The notes below the pieces were generated by a model, which made no database searches, was not told the origin of the DNA, and saw nothing but the letters and a program-made list of their open reading frames with translations. 64,000 bases of DNA, taken from positions 8,618,001 to 8,682,000 of the forward strand of contig NW_027331831.1 of NCBI RefSeq assembly GCF_033568475.1, written 5' to 3'. Shown here in pieces: positions 1 through 11,266 of the stretch. The stretch's first letter is position 1. Every line of letters begins with the position of its first letter. The position numbers were made by a program, and so were the translations under genes. This stretch comes from Henckelia pumila (taxonomy: Eukaryota > Streptophyta > Magnoliopsida > Lamiales > Gesneriaceae).

Positions 1-967
1 CACCCAATCAAGGGCAGATGCTGCACCGGGTGAAGATCACTCAGTGCATCATAGTATATCCTCACTTTTTGGGCATGGCAGGAAGACGTAATACTGAGTA
101 TCTACTTGGTTTGAGGTGAGTTATGTTACACAAAGATTTCTACTACTTGGTTTGGGGTGAGTTATGTTACGCAAAGATTTTTACTTTTGATATGTTTGTA
201 TAAAATGTTTGCACGAACATCTCATTATAAAATAAAAAAAATACTAATAGACAACATATTTTTTTGTTTTCAAATAGGATATCCATATAACATCTTATAA
301 TAAAACAAAATCGAGGGTAATACTCTCAGTGTAACATAAACTCACTTTCGATTTCAGTTTGATGTTACTTGAGAAGTTCTCACACTACAATGGAAGGTGA
401 TAGCTGTCCTTAGGACCGTGATAGCTGAATTCATATCACAAAACTGGCAGTAACCGTGAGTTTCGAAATTTATTCAACTATTTTGCAAGCTGCCAAGCCA
501 TATGTTGCCCAAATCCAACTTATGTTTTATCCGAGCGGAATCAATGTATTTCATTGTCCAACTCATTTAAGCTTGTGTTTTTTCAGCACTTCAATCCCTC
601 GAAACTGCTGAATTCAGTATCGACAATAACCACATAGAAAAGATAAAATATATGACTATTTCCCTTGTTTATGTACAAATGAATAAATCTCGATGTTCAA
701 AAGAATAAAAACAATGTTGTTCATCTTTAACCAGCGGTAATGTATTTCTTGCAATCTCGAAATGAAGAAACTTTGCACAAAAAATTCTGACATCCATATC
801 CTCTAGCCACTGCACCAGAATTTGAGTTCATGCGACGCTCTTGAGACTTCGGCTCCCTGGTGTTTGTTTTCTCTCGAAATTGCAAGAGAAAATAGTTAAG
901 GTGGCTTGTTGTATGTTCATGGCGGCATTTTTACAATCCATTGCAACCGTATCCCCTTTTAGTTTAC
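1..967. other. Left-edge spacer downstream of CXE11, with a 41-bp tandem duplication
   Basis: No complete gene is visible. Bases 103-143 and 144-184 are two adjacent copies of a 41-bp unit with only a few differences. The first 91 bases are open in frame 2 on the plus strand and end at a TAA (89-91). The predicted tail is Ser/Gly/His-rich and could be the last codons of a gene that continues to the left, but I do not recognise it. The remainder is AT-rich and probably includes the 3' UTR of the carboxylesterase gene that ends at 968. Confidence 0.4.
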
Positions 968-2836
968 TCAGTATGAAAACTCGTAGCCTCTCAGAGAGAT
1001 GTACTTCTTGGCCCATATAGCGATGTCCTCAGAGCAGGCCTGTGATTGGGGGGTTTTGAGGAGTACCTCAAGGGTTGCAAATTCATGAATGGCGTCTTTG
1101 TAATCAAGAAGAGGGGCATCCACATTGACCTTCCGCAGTGCCTCCGAGTATGCAATGGCTCGATCACGCATCAAATCGTGTTCAGCAACCACAGTGAGCG
1201 TTGGGGGCATGTACTTCAGAGGCACCCCTCCTGCAGGCACGAGAGGGTTGGCAGCAGGGTGGTCCAAATTAAACTCTTCCTCTGGCAGGAAGAGTTTCCA
1301 TGCAAGAAGTGACATAAATTTGTCGTACAGATAGGAATTACTTAGTTTGATCTCGGAACGAGTCGGACTGCTTCCAATGAAGAAAGGGTACATGAGGACT
1401 TGAGCTACCACTCTTACAGGATCTAAAAGCTTGCCTGCCTTGACTGAATATTGTGAAACATAATTAGCAATATTGGCACCGCAGCTGACTCCAAGAAGAA
1501 CACATCTGTTTCAAGGTCGCAAAGAATTACTTCACAAGATCAATACTCACAACAAAAGACAAAGGCTTTCATGATACAAGAGGATAAAATTTATGATTTA
1601 GCGAAGGTAAAGAACCGTAAAGAACAGATGCTGCTACAGGAAAACAGATGATGAAACTCTAAGGACAGAAGAGTAAAAGCACATGCAACGGACCTACAGA
1701 ATCTAATCATATCGATTTCAATGCAACGTTTCTACAAAGGACTCGCTCAGTTTTTTCACCATTGCTCATCATCATGCCTTTTCTCATGCAAGTATTTTTT
1801 TCTTTCAGAAAAGACAGGTCAGATAAAAAGGAGCAGGGAAAATAAAAATAAAAAAACACTTTGCAAAAAGAAATAACATTAAACGTGTAGAACTGAAAGA
1901 TGATTCTTAAGTCGTGAACTTCGACTGCTTCTGTGGTTCTAAAGCCAAACTACACTAAGCATTCAAATCAATCAACATGAACAGGACGTCACAGTTCAGT
2001 TCTAACTTGTAAATCAAAATTTCCAAGATCTAAAACTCCATCTCCATAAACCAAAAACAACTGTTTACAAATTCAGCATTCATAAAGGCAGCTCGATACA
2101 ATAATCAAATAACATACCTAGACAGATCTCCATGAGCAGCCAGCCAGGGCTCAACCATAGATGTCCCGAACCCATCAACAATCTGCCTCCTAGCATCTGC
2201 GCCCCCGAAACTTAAACCATGGCCACCAACCCTTCCAACCACAATGGAACGATTGTACTCTGCCAAATTCGCCTGCTTCCCCAACCAATTCAAGACCTTC
2301 ACTCCATCCTCAAATGCAGCAGGGTACCTACTTTCTGGCGCCAACCTATACCCGACGGCCACCACCACCGCATCACACAATTTCGCCAGTCTCCTACAAA
2401 AGACATCATTAGCTAACGTATCATTCCCCCCACTCACCCATCCCCCTCCATGAAACTGCAGTATAACAGGCAGTTTCCGACAGTTCCTACCATTTTTCTC
2501 CGGCAAATACCCCCCATAAACCCCATCAACTGTAACTTTCTTCGAACCCCTGCCGGAAGGAACTCTGACTCTAAGATCTGGAAGTGATTTAGGGGCAACA
2601 ATAGCTGAATCAGGGAGGAAAATTCTAATGGAAACGGACGTCAAGGGGTCAATATGGAGATCTTTAGTGGCCACCCCATCTTCAGAAAAGCTGGGATTTG
2701 CGGAGGTAATGGTTTCATCTGGTCTTGAAACAACCCCATATGGTTTCGGGTTCGGAGATTCGATCAGCGTTTGCAATTTGCGTTTGAGGAAGAATTTGAA
2801 CAACACACTGTACAATTTCACAGTAACACTCGGCAT
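968..2836 (-). CDS. CXE11: Probable carboxylesterase 11 (CXE11-type alpha/beta hydrolase), two exons
   Basis: Plant class-I carboxylesterase of the GID1/HSL hydrolase family, expected to cleave small esters; the substrate is unknown. Exon 1 is 2118-2836 and exon 2 is 968-1505. The intron 1506-2117 has GT/AG ends and splits an Arg codon (AG|A). The product is 418 residues. It starts MPSVTVKLYSVLFKFFLKRK, as expected for CXE11. The oxyanion-hole motif is HGGGWVSGG, the nucleophile elbow is GVSCGAN at the start of exon 2, the acid is in VVAEHDLMRD and the base is in AIHEFATL, so the triad is complete. The C-terminus KKYISLRGYEFSY closely matches my memory of the Arabidopsis protein. The ATG at 2836 fits the family start, but an in-frame ATG at 2875 would add 13 residues. 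No signal peptide is evident. A segment before the intron (about residues 206-225) departs from the family pattern. Confidence 0.93.
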
Positions 2837-2860
2837 TTTCAACCTACCCAAGCAAAAATA

Positions 2861-2897
2861 TACGCATATGTTCACAAAGCCTGTGAATATATGCGTA
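2861..2897 (-). promoter_or_regulatory. Leader hairpin just upstream of the CXE11 start
   Basis: Bases 2861-2876 and 2882-2897 are inverted repeats of 16 bases with one mismatch and a 5-base loop. The structure ends 25 bases before the ATG at 2836, so it should lie in the 5' leader of the carboxylesterase mRNA. An in-frame upstream ATG (2873-2875) falls inside the stem. The inverted repeat is seen directly; any effect on start choice or translation is inference. Confidence 0.55.
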
Positions 2898-3112
2898 TAT
2901 GCGTGGTGAATTAATGGAGACGAGGTTGAAATTCAGGCACAGAAAGGAGACTGATTCAATTGGGATGGGTGAACTTCTGGAAGGGGAGAAATTTCTAGGG
3001 TTTGAATTACTGATTTTCAAATAAACGACGTCGTTACAGAGAGGCACCAACCTGGACTTTTGGTGCCATCTAATCTCATCTAATCTTCTTGTGCGGTCGT
3101 CCAATTAGTATA

Positions 3113-3353
3113 GGCATTATTTGATTTGATGTATTATTAATTTATGTATAACTTATTTCAATTAATTTTGCCTTATTTTTGTCATATTATTTATCTATTT
3201 ATTAATTAATAATTTTAAATCAATTAAATCAAATAAATTATAATCTATCTATTAAATCAAATAATGTATTAACTATTTTTTCTTATTTTTTTAATTTACA
3301 TAATATTACTTATCTATGAATTACTTATCCTATCAATCAAACCAAACGGTGCC
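3113..3353. mobile_element. Tourist-like (PIF/Harbinger) MITE in the CXE11 upstream region
   Basis: A very AT-rich 241-bp block has imperfect terminal inverted repeats. The right end read inward is GGCACCGTTTGGTTTGATTG and the left end is GGCATTATTTGATTTGATG. The GGCACCGTTTGGTTTGA terminus is typical of plant Tourist elements, and a second member lies at 54231-54611. A clean 3-bp target duplication is not visible here (right flank TAA, left flank ATA). It starts about 280 bp upstream of the CXE11 ATG, in or near the promoter. Confidence 0.65.
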
Positions 3354-4150
3354 TAATAATCATCGTTACATGTTATTATATTTAAAGTCAACTTCTAATT
3401 AAGTGATGGTTTAATAAAATTTTAATTTTTTTTTGAAAAAAAGTACATAGATTTTAAATAAAATTATCATTAGATAAATAAAATTATCATGATAATTATC
3501 TAATTCCATTATTTATAATCTGATGCTACAGGTACAATGAAATTTGTGCACCAAATCTTACAATACAAAAAATTCAATACAAAAATTTAATTTATAAAAA
3601 AAAATCAAATAATTCAATACAAGAATTTAATTTATAAAAAAGAAATATCGTACATCTATTTGATGTGAGATATTGTTTGCAGCTAAATACATATTATTTA
3701 TTGATATTTTGGTTTTAAAGAATACAGTATTTATGTTTCTTGAACCTGAATTATGTGTATGTTTATTTTTAATTCATCTGAAATCCAAAAATTTGGTAGG
3801 TCGATGATCCTCCTTCTACAAAAGTGATTATGCTAAAGTTAATATTAAAATTACTTATTTATTGAACATTACCTACTTTTGAATTTAAATTTTTCATTCT
3901 GGTTCAAGAAAATTTAAAAATATTTGGAGGATTGTGAGAATATTTGTGATTTTTTTAGATATACTGATGAAAATATTTGAAGATATTATTTTTAATATAT
4001 GAGATATCTGATATTTCGAAAAATATGATGAATATGTTATTTTGAAGATATGAGAAAATATGATATTTGAAAATATTTGCTCTATCTTAGTATTGATCTA
4101 TATGTATGAGTTTTCGATGATTTTGAAGATTGTCGAGTGTGGTCAATAGG
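3354..4150. other. AT-rich spacer
   Basis: No gene or recognised repeat family is seen. Around 3570-3640 a short phrase containing AATTCAATACAA is repeated. Around 3900-4080 there are several repeats of an ATATTTGA-type motif. Confidence 0.4.
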
Positions 4151-5146
4151 CAGAGGCGAACTCAGAAATTTTGTTCAGGAGAGTGCAATTAAAGCTGTCA
4201 AATGGGCCAACCCATGGCGGGACGGGCCGGCCCACCAAAAACCCACCATTTGGCGGGTCGATGGTGGGCTAAAAAACCTCAACCCAACCCAACCCAACCC
4301 AACCCAAGGTGGGTTGTGGGTTAGGCGGGCTGACCCGCGGGTTGGCTCACAATAAATAAAAATAAATAAATAATATTATAATTAATTATAAATATCATTT
4401 TATAAATAAATATTAATAGACAGATATTAATAAAATTTTAATTATTGATTTAATGTGTGTAAATTTTATATAAAGTAATTAATACAAAAAAAATTCATAA
4501 CTTTTATTAAAAAAATACATATATCACAATAAAAATAAAAATAAATTATTAATTCTCCAGGTCCGCGGGCCAACCCAGACCCACGGCGGACCAACCCGCG
4601 CGGGTCGCGGGCCTAGGCGGGTTGGCCCATCTAGGTCCACTTTTTGTTGGGTTAAAAAAATTTCAACCCAAACCACTTAAAATGTGTGGCGGGCCGAGCC
4701 GACTCGACGGGCCTAACCCGAATTGACGGCTCTAGGTGCAATTAAAGACAGAGATATGTGTTGTTCCATCCAAGTGGTCGCTTGGGTGATCTAATTTTTT
4801 TTTTATACATTAAATTTAATCCACTTTGTCAATATCCCCGTGAACAATTTTAAAAATAAAAAGATAAAAACTCAACACATAAAAATCTTACTCCATTATT
4901 GAATATAATTCATAAAACAATCATGAATGTGAATTAAAACATTATCATCGATTCATAATAATTCATTATACAATTATTTGATGAGTTGCTAAACATATTT
5001 TTTTTAGAATATAATACATCAATATTACTTAAAATTGACATGTATAATATTTTATTTTATTTAAAAAATAATATAAATATACACTAATAATTTATATAAA
5101 AATTTGAGGGGTCTATGCACCTGAACCCTACATGGGTTCGCCTCTG
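4151..5146. mobile_element. hAT-like MITE, host of a nested hAT MITE
   Basis: The left end CAGAGGCGAACTCAGAAATT and the right end, read inward as CAGAGGCGAACCCATGTAGG, form imperfect terminal inverted repeats. They are of the CAGAGGCGNACCCA type common in plant hAT MITEs. Without the nested insert (4191-4735 plus one 8-bp duplication) the element would be about 440 bp. The flanking 8-mers (TCAATAGG left, GTCGTAGG right) match poorly, so the target duplication is decayed or the ends are off by a base or two. No transposase is encoded. Confidence 0.6.
4191..4735. mobile_element. hAT MITE with perfect 8-bp target duplication
   Basis: The 545-bp element has inverted ends: left AAAGCTGTCAAATGGGCC, right read inward CTAGAGCCGTCAATTCGGG. 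It is flanked by perfect 8-bp direct repeats GTGCAATT at 4183-4190 and 4736-4743, the hallmark of hAT transposition. Both subterminal regions are unusually GC-rich (GGGCC/GCGGG motifs) around an AT-rich core. An AACCC microsatellite lies near 4280-4306. There is no coding capacity. It sits inside the older hAT-like element. Confidence 0.88.
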
Positions 5147-6809
5147 GTCGTAGGGCCTAGAGGCCGACCATAACACCCAAAATACTACACAAGTAATTTT
5201 TAAATAAATAAACATTATCTATATTATATTATAAAATATTAGACTCTTAGGGTAACTACTTTTGGTGTTTTAGAGTAATATATTATTCACTTTTCAAATT
5301 TTTAAAACTTTTCAAATATTTTTTTAAGTCTATATATATACTTCTAAATTTTAAATGGTTATATCACACTTGATTGAAAAAAAAAAGTTTAAAATTAATT
5401 AATTTGAAAATAACAAAAAATATAATGTTTAAATATTTATTCCATCTATAAAAGAATGCACTTAGGAACTAGTATATAAGTAAGATTGTGTTGGATTCCC
5501 TATTTGAAAGATTTAAGTAATTAACCTTCATTTGAGCTTCAATTTGAAACATAACCCTCTATTTTTAATTCATTTATTTTTAATTTTTTACCCTTATAAT
5601 ACAATTTTACTTAACCTCATGTCTTCAAATTCGTCTAAATTACTAAAGTTGTCTACAAATTTCATTTTTCATAATAAAATTTTCCATCTTCTCCTAAAAC
5701 TACCTGCAACCTCCCAGATCAAAATCATATTCTCAATTTGCATACATCAATGTCTTTTAATATAATTTACACATTTGAGATAAAGATTAATACATTAAAT
5801 AAATAAATTATCCGCTTAATCTAAATTAACATCTTTTTTCAATCTCGTTAGTCGAGTTTCGCTCCTCGAAGGAGAATACTTAAACTACATATTATACTTG
5901 TAAATAATCTTGATAGTACCGATATATAAAAAAAATAGTGATAAGTTTTAACAGTTGGGTACCATACAAAATTAATATCAAAAATTTTAAATTAACATAA
6001 ATTTTTCCTTAAAAATAAGATCTTTGATGCGTTCCCAATAATTAATTAAGCAATAAAATAATCCAACTAATAGAAAAGAGATACCCAAGGTTTAAAATTG
6101 AAATGGTTGAGAATTCGAGAGTGTGTTTTGAATATTTTGCAAAATAAATAAAAAAACTCCATTAATCATCGAACTCCCTTAATAATACATGAACTCAAAA
6201 CTCTACATCGCAGTAATAGTAATGCATAAAAATATATAAACAACTGCCTCGCAAGAACCAAGTTCTAACTTCTATGTATATGGACTTGCCAAATGTTCAA
6301 ATCTTAAGAAATCAATTTTTGGTTTAGATATCAATATTCAAAATAAATAAATCAATAAAAACATACACAAACGAAAATGGTGAAATATCAAAGGAGGATG
6401 GAAGAATCGAAGGGAGGTATTAGGAACGGGCGGCGGAGAAAAAAAAAATTAAGATTTTGGTAGTGCAATTAACCTTTTTAATTTTAAATTATGGAATACA
6501 TGTATTTTTGTGTAATAACATTTAATTAATAATAATGAGATTTGTAGATAGCTACCACTAGTATTAAATTAATTAATCTGATTCTTAATTTAAATTTCTT
6601 GGGCTTGGGTTGGTGAAGTTGTCGCTTGATTGAATCATCCCTTAATTAAGGTTAGTTAGTTTTCTAAATTGCAGTGTAGCTAATTGTGCGTTAATTCATA
6701 GATAATAATTGAGGTGAACGTGATTGCAATTAAAGGGGTTTTTATCTTCAGATTAACTTGGCACATTCGTATGGTGTTGGTGAAACCTTACAATTATTAT
6801 TTGATATTA
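5147..6809. other. AT-rich spacer
   Basis: No supported gene. The sequence is AT-rich with long A and T runs. Just before the copia insertion there is a possible splice acceptor (TTTTTATCTTCAG, ending about 6750) followed by an open stretch reaching the insertion site. I could not connect it to a known protein. Confidence 0.35.
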
Positions 6810-6814
6810 AAAAT

Positions 6815-7406
6815 TGTAAGCACAATTTCCACCACACGATCAAAGCGAGCCAAGAGTTGAACTCTTTTTCTTTAAGACAAATTTTGCCCCGCCTAGGTGC
6901 TAACGGGATTGTGCAAAGTATCTCCCAAGATAGAACGCTTCCCAACTTTGAGTAGCAGCACTGCAGACTCAAAGAACTTCGAACAGAAGTGCTTTAAGAA
7001 AACTCAGACTCGATATGAGTATGCAAGAGAGAAGAAAGGAAATCTGAATGAGCGAGTTGGAATGAATGCAGGGGCCATCTATTTATAGATGTTGGACGGC
7101 TGCCTCGGACGGTTGCATCCTGTTTTGACATGCAAAATAAATATTTAATTTATTTGTCTAAAAATTTAAACATGTGCCAAGCCAAGACCGTGCCGAGCCG
7201 AGCCGCGCCGGCGCGCGCGCGTGTGGCTAATGGTTCGAACCTAGCCTAGACTAGGTCCGCTCCCTTTAACAAACATGGGTATCCCTTGGGACCCCAACCC
7301 ATTGTCCAAACTTGGGCATTATATATTGTCATCCTTTCCCTTATTTTACCAATGTGGGACAATGAGCATTTATCTCATTCACCACTTTCCAACACATTTT
7401 CCAACA
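6815..7406 (-). repeat. 3' LTR of copia-A
   Basis: The 592-bp LTR begins TGTTGGAAAATGTG and ends TTACA on the minus strand. A TATA motif (CTATAAATAG on the minus strand, at about 7079-7088) precedes a plausible transcription start. The purine tract GTGGGGGAT on the minus strand, at 7407-7415, abuts the LTR and is the plus-strand priming site. A GC-rich run of alternating CG/GC lies at 7195-7224. Confidence 0.85.
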
Positions 7407-7418
7407 ATCCCCCACATG

Positions 7419-7928
7419 AATGTGATTTATGCGAATATGTATGCAGATGCTAAAACAGAGTTTCTTACGAAAAATTATTGCATGGGGAGAGGTAGCTTGC
7501 GGCTTTGAACCTTCCTTAGTGAAATACTATCGGATTTGCTAGGCTGCCTAGTGAACGTGATGTCTTGAACTATTCAGCCGTTGATGTAAACCTAGACAAC
7601 AGTATTCACACAATAATTTTTCTCACACTTTATTTGTTCTCATGGTTTTGTCCGTTTTGGCCCTGGACAATATCTTGGATTCTTAAGTGTTTCGTTGAAG
7701 CGACCCGTCTTCACACTTAAATAGGTGACCTCCTAGTATACGAGTATCCTGTCATACCCTATTTCATAAAGAAATATAGGAATCATTAAAAGTTTTGTTA
7801 AAACTTAACCTCACTACTTGCACAGGTTGCACTTTTATCCTAGGAATGAGAATAGAACAAAGTTCTGAGTGCACGTGAACGTTCATAAATTGATTGTCCC
7901 ATTGAACCAAGATCTTGGGATCTCCAAT
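7419..7928 (-). other. copia-A segment between pol stop and polypurine tract
   Basis: About 510 bp of untranslated internal sequence between the pol stop and the purine tract. No further open frame such as an env-like gene was seen. Confidence 0.5.
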
Positions 7929-10900
7929 CTACAAGGTTGGGTTTTCGCTATGAATATTCTTTAATTTTGTAGGTTTTAATCTCATTCCTCTTGATAAGCA
8001 GTTAACTTGATCTCGTCCTAAACCTTTTGTCAACGTATCGGCTAAGTTATCTTTTGATTTTACATAATCAACTGCGACAACTCCATTTGAGATCAACTGC
8101 CTAATGGTATTATGTCTTCGACGTATGTGTCTTGACTTACCATTATACATACTACTTTGTGCCCTACCAATAGCCGTTTGACTATCGCAATGTATCATAA
8201 TTGTTGGCACTGGTTTCATCCAACGCGGAATATCCTCTAGGAAATTACGAAGCCATTCCGCTTCTTCTCCCGCTTTGTCTAGAGCTATGAATTCCGATTC
8301 CATAGTTGAACGAGCTATACACGTTTGTTTAGAGGATTTCCATGACACAGCTCCTCCACCGATGGTGAACACATATCCACTTGTGGACTTAGAGTCTTTT
8401 GTGTCGGATATCCAATTTGCATCACAGTATCCTTCTAGTACGGAAGGATATGTGCTATAATGTAATCCATAGTCCATTGAGTACTTTAAGTATTTAAACA
8501 CTCTTTCTAATGCTTTCCAATGATCATGACTAGGATTACTTATAAATCTACTCAATTTATTTATTGAGTATGCAATATCAGGACGAGTACAATTTGTAAT
8601 ATACATTAGACTCCCAATTATCCTTGCATATTGCTGTTGAGATACGGGTTCACCTCGATTTTTGGATAAATGTAAACTTAAATCCACGGGTGATCTTAAC
8701 GGTGTGACGTCATATGCGTTGAATTTCCTAAGTACTTTCTCAATATAATGAGATTGTGTTAGGACAATTCCTTCAGGCGCTTTTACAATCTTAATTCCTA
8801 AGATAACGTCTGCTTCTCCCATATCTTTCATATCAAAATGTTTTGTCAACATTTTCTTAGTTTTCATGATTATATCATGATTACTACCCATTATGAGCAT
8901 GTCGTCTACATATAGACAAACAATTACATATGAGTCATGTGTGCCTTTTATATAAACACATTTATCACACTCATTAATCTTGAATCCATTTGACATCATT
9001 GTTTTGTCAAATTTTTCATGCCATTGTTTAGGAGCTTGTTTTAGCCCATACAACGATTTAATGAGTCGACACACTTTTCTTTCTTGACCGGGAGCAATGA
9101 ATCCTTCAGGTTGTGCCATATATATTTCTTCCTCTAACTCACCATTTAAAAAGGCCGTTTTAACATCCATTTGATGTATTTCGAGATTATTTAAAGCAGC
9201 AATTGCTATAAGTACTCGAATAGACGTTATTCTTGTAACAGGTGAATATGTGTCGAAGAAATCCAACCCTTCTTTTTGTCTAAATCCTTTGGCCACTAAC
9301 CTTGCTTTGTATTTTTCAACAGATCCATCAGCTTTGTATTTTCTTTTTAGGATCCATTTGCATCCTAAAGGTTTGCTTCCCGGTGGGAGATCTACTAACT
9401 CCCAAGTATGATTTTGCATGGAATCTATTTCACTTTTTATGGCCTCTTTCCAAAGTGGAGCATCAGGACTGGATAGCGCTTCACTTAAAGTACTTGGATC
9501 ATTTTCTATAGCATAACTTAGAAAATCAGGACCAAAAGTTTTAGCTATCTTAGCTCTCTTACTACGCCTTGGTTCTTCGTTTTCATGAGTTTCCTCATTT
9601 GTAGATTCATGAGCTCGTTTAATAGAACTCGTTTCTTTCTCTTCCTTAGAAGGAAAGATGTTCTCAAAAAATGCAGCATTCCTTGATTCAATAATTGTAT
9701 TTTCATGTATATCAGGAATCACTGACTTGTGCACTAGGAATCTATATGCACTACTGTTGTTTGCATATCCAATGAAGATGCAATCTACAGTTTTAGGTCC
9801 AATCTTCACTTGTTTTGGCTTTGGTATTTCTACTTTCGCCAAACACCCCCACACTTTCAAGTATTTGTATGAGGGCTTATGTCCTTTCCACAATTCGTAA
9901 GGAGTTTCATCCTTCTTTTTATGTGGAATTTTGTTAAGTATATGATTTGCCGAAAGTATTGCTTCCCCCCACAAGTTTTGGGGAAGTCCAGAACTTATTA
10001 GCATGGCATTCATCATTTTTTTCAGAGTACGGTTTTTCCTTTCCGCAATGCCATTAGATTGTGGTGAATAAGGAGCAGTTGTTTGATGAATAATGCCAGA
10101 TTCATTGCAAAATTCTTCAAACGGAGCAACATATTCACCTCCTCTATCACTACGAATTTTCTTGATTTTTTTGCCTAATTGATTTTCGACTTCAGTCTTA
10201 TAGGTCTTAAATGCTTCAAGAGCTTCATCTTTGCTTCTTAAAAGAAACACATAGCAGAATCTTGTGCAATCATCTATGAATGTAATAAAGTACTTTTTCC
10301 CACCTCTAGTTTGTACAAACTTTAAATCACAAACATCGGTGTGAATTAGTTTTAGAGGTATTGTACTTCTTTCCACTGTGTGAAAAGGTACTTTAGTTAA
10401 TTTAGCTTCAACACATACTTCACATTTATAGTTTGAATCAATCTTAGTCCTTGGAATAAGATTTAGTTTTCCAAGTTTTCGCAAAGTGTTGAAGTTAACA
10501 TGTCCTAATCTAGTTTGCCATAAATTAGAACATTCAATCAAGTAATTCAAAACATTAACTTTATTACTTTCAAGATCACGAAGTACAGTCATTACATTCA
10601 TTTTGAACAGTCCCTTTTCTATATATCCTTTTCCTAGGAACTGTCCATTTTTCATGATTACAACTTTGCCGGCTTCAAACACTATTCTAAATCCGGCCTT
10701 GACCAGTCTAGACCCCGATACAAGATTCTTTCTTATGTCCGGAACATGGAGGACATCGATGAGAGTAAGCTCTTTTCCCGAAGTCATCTTGATTACCACT
10801 TTGCCTAGTCCAACGATCTTAGAAGTAGCATTGTTACCCATATAGAGCTCTCGTCCACTTATAAGAGTATACTTCGAGAATAGATCCTTGTCAGCACAGA

Positions 10901-11024
10901 CATGTCGTGTAGCTCCGGTGTCGATAAACCATTCTTTGGGATGATCAACCATGTTAGCCTCAAAGATTACTGCTGACAAATCTATCTCGGACAAATCAAT
11001 AGGCACAGATTTGTGTAGAACCAC
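7929..11024 (-). CDS. pol: copia-A pol polyprotein (PR-INT-RT-RNaseH), open but lacking gag
   Basis: An uninterrupted frame of about 1030 codons reads PR, INT, RT, RNaseH, the Ty1/copia order. The protease motif [12 protein letters not shown] is near residue 35. The GAG-pre-integrase zinc motif contains [10 protein letters not shown] and CEVC. The integrase shows [17 protein letters not shown] and [12 protein letters not shown]. The RT shows the [18 protein letters not shown] block and the catalytic YVDDMLIMG. RNase H shows GYCDANW, STSGYVF and a trailing HCDSQTAIG. The frame stays open upstream of 11024 to the deletion junction near 11040, so there is no genuine start codon. The first codon counted here is a GTG. 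The product could be made only by a partner element or a read-in transcript. Confidence 0.9.
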   Translation of the reverse strand: MVLHKSVPIDLSEIDLSAVIFEANMVDHPKEWFIDTGATRHVCADKDLFSKYTLISGRELYMGNNATSKIVGLGKVVIKMTSGKELTLIDVLHVPDIRKNLVSGSRLVKAGFRIVFEAGKVVIMKNGQFLGKGYIEKGLFKMNVMTVLRDLESNKVNVLNYLIECSNLWQTRLGHVNFNTLRKLGKLNLIPRTKIDSNYKCEVCVEAKLTKVPFHTVERSTIPLKLIHTDVCDLKFVQTRGGKKYFITFIDDCTRFCYVFLLRSKDEALEAFKTYKTEVENQLGKKIKKIRSDRGGEYVAPFEEFCNESGIIHQTTAPYSPQSNGIAERKNRTLKKMMNAMLISSGLPQNLWGEAILSANHILNKIPHKKKDETPYELWKGHKPSYKYLKVWGCLAKVEIPKPKQVKIGPKTVDCIFIGYANNSSAYRFLVHKSVIPDIHENTIIESRNAAFFENIFPSKEEKETSSIKRAHESTNEETHENEEPRRSKRAKIAKTFGPDFLSYAIENDPSTLSEALSSPDAPLWKEAIKSEIDSMQNHTWELVDLPPGSKPLGCKWILKRKYKADGSVEKYKARLVAKGFRQKEGLDFFDTYSPVTRITSIRVLIAIAALNNLEIHQMDVKTAFLNGELEEEIYMAQPEGFIAPGQERKVCRLIKSLYGLKQAPKQWHEKFDKTMMSNGFKINECDKCVYIKGTHDSYVIVCLYVDDMLIMGSNHDIIMKTKKMLTKHFDMKDMGEADVILGIKIVKAPEGIVLTQSHYIEKVLRKFNAYDVTPLRSPVDLSLHLSKNRGEPVSQQQYARIIGSLMYITNCTRPDIAYSINKLSRFISNPSHDHWKALERVFKYLKYSMDYGLHYSTYPSVLEGYCDANWISDTKDSKSTSGYVFTIGGGAVSWKSSKQTCIARSTMESEFIALDKAGEEAEWLRNFLEDIPRWMKPVPTIMIHCDSQTAIGRAQSSMYNGKSRHIRRRHNTIRQLISNGVVAVDYVKSKDNLADTLTKGLGRDQVNCLSRGMRLKPTKLKNIHSENPTL

Positions 11025-11079
11025 ATTTGCCCGGTATTGATAGTACGAGCCGGCCGGTCGGACGGACGGCGGCGGCGGC

Positions 11080-11261
11080 GGCTAATGGTTCGAACCTAGC
11101 CTAGACTAGGTCCGCTCCCTTTAACAAACATGGGTATCCCTTGGGACCCCAACCCATTGTCCAAACTTGGGCATTATATATTGTCATCCTTTCCCTTATT
11201 TTACCAATGTGGGACAATGAGCATTTATCTCATTCACCACTTTCCAACACATTTTCCAACA
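11080..11261 (-). repeat. 5' LTR remnant of copia-A
   Basis: The 182 bp match the outer part of the 3' LTR (7225-7406), including the TGTTGG terminus on the minus strand. The match stops exactly where the GC-rich tract starts in both copies, suggesting that the deletion or template switch happened in that tract. The remnant lacks the TATA region. Confidence 0.85.
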
Positions 11262-11266
11262 AAAAT

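Larger units (their letters stand above)
6815..11261 (-). mobile_element. Ty1/copia LTR retrotransposon (copia-A), gag and most of the 5' LTR deleted
   Basis: The element reads on the minus strand and is bounded by perfect 5-bp duplications AAAAT (6810-6814 and 11262-11266). The complete 3' LTR is 6815-7406. The 5' LTR is represented only by 11080-11261, which matches 7225-7406 almost base for base. A GC-rich stretch (about 11046-11079, GGCGGC and CGGACGGA repeats) joins this LTR remnant to the pol frame, replacing the rest of the LTR, the primer-binding site, gag and the zinc knuckle. The pol frame is open throughout, so the element looks young despite the deletion. Confidence 0.9.

Noticed and set aside
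1-91. Possible C-terminal end of a gene entering from the left
   Set aside because: Only about 30 codons with no recognised motif; noted in the left-edge entry but not called as a gene.
2844-3104. Open frame of 86 codons on the minus strand upstream of CXE11
   Set aside because: It overlaps the leader hairpin and promoter zone, has no recognisable domain, and is in a different frame from CXE11. Treated as chance.
6750-6814. Acceptor-like TTTTTATCTTCAG followed by an open frame that continues past the copia-A insertion to about 11294
   Set aside because: The frame is short and the product is not recognised. The splice signal alone is not enough to call an exon.
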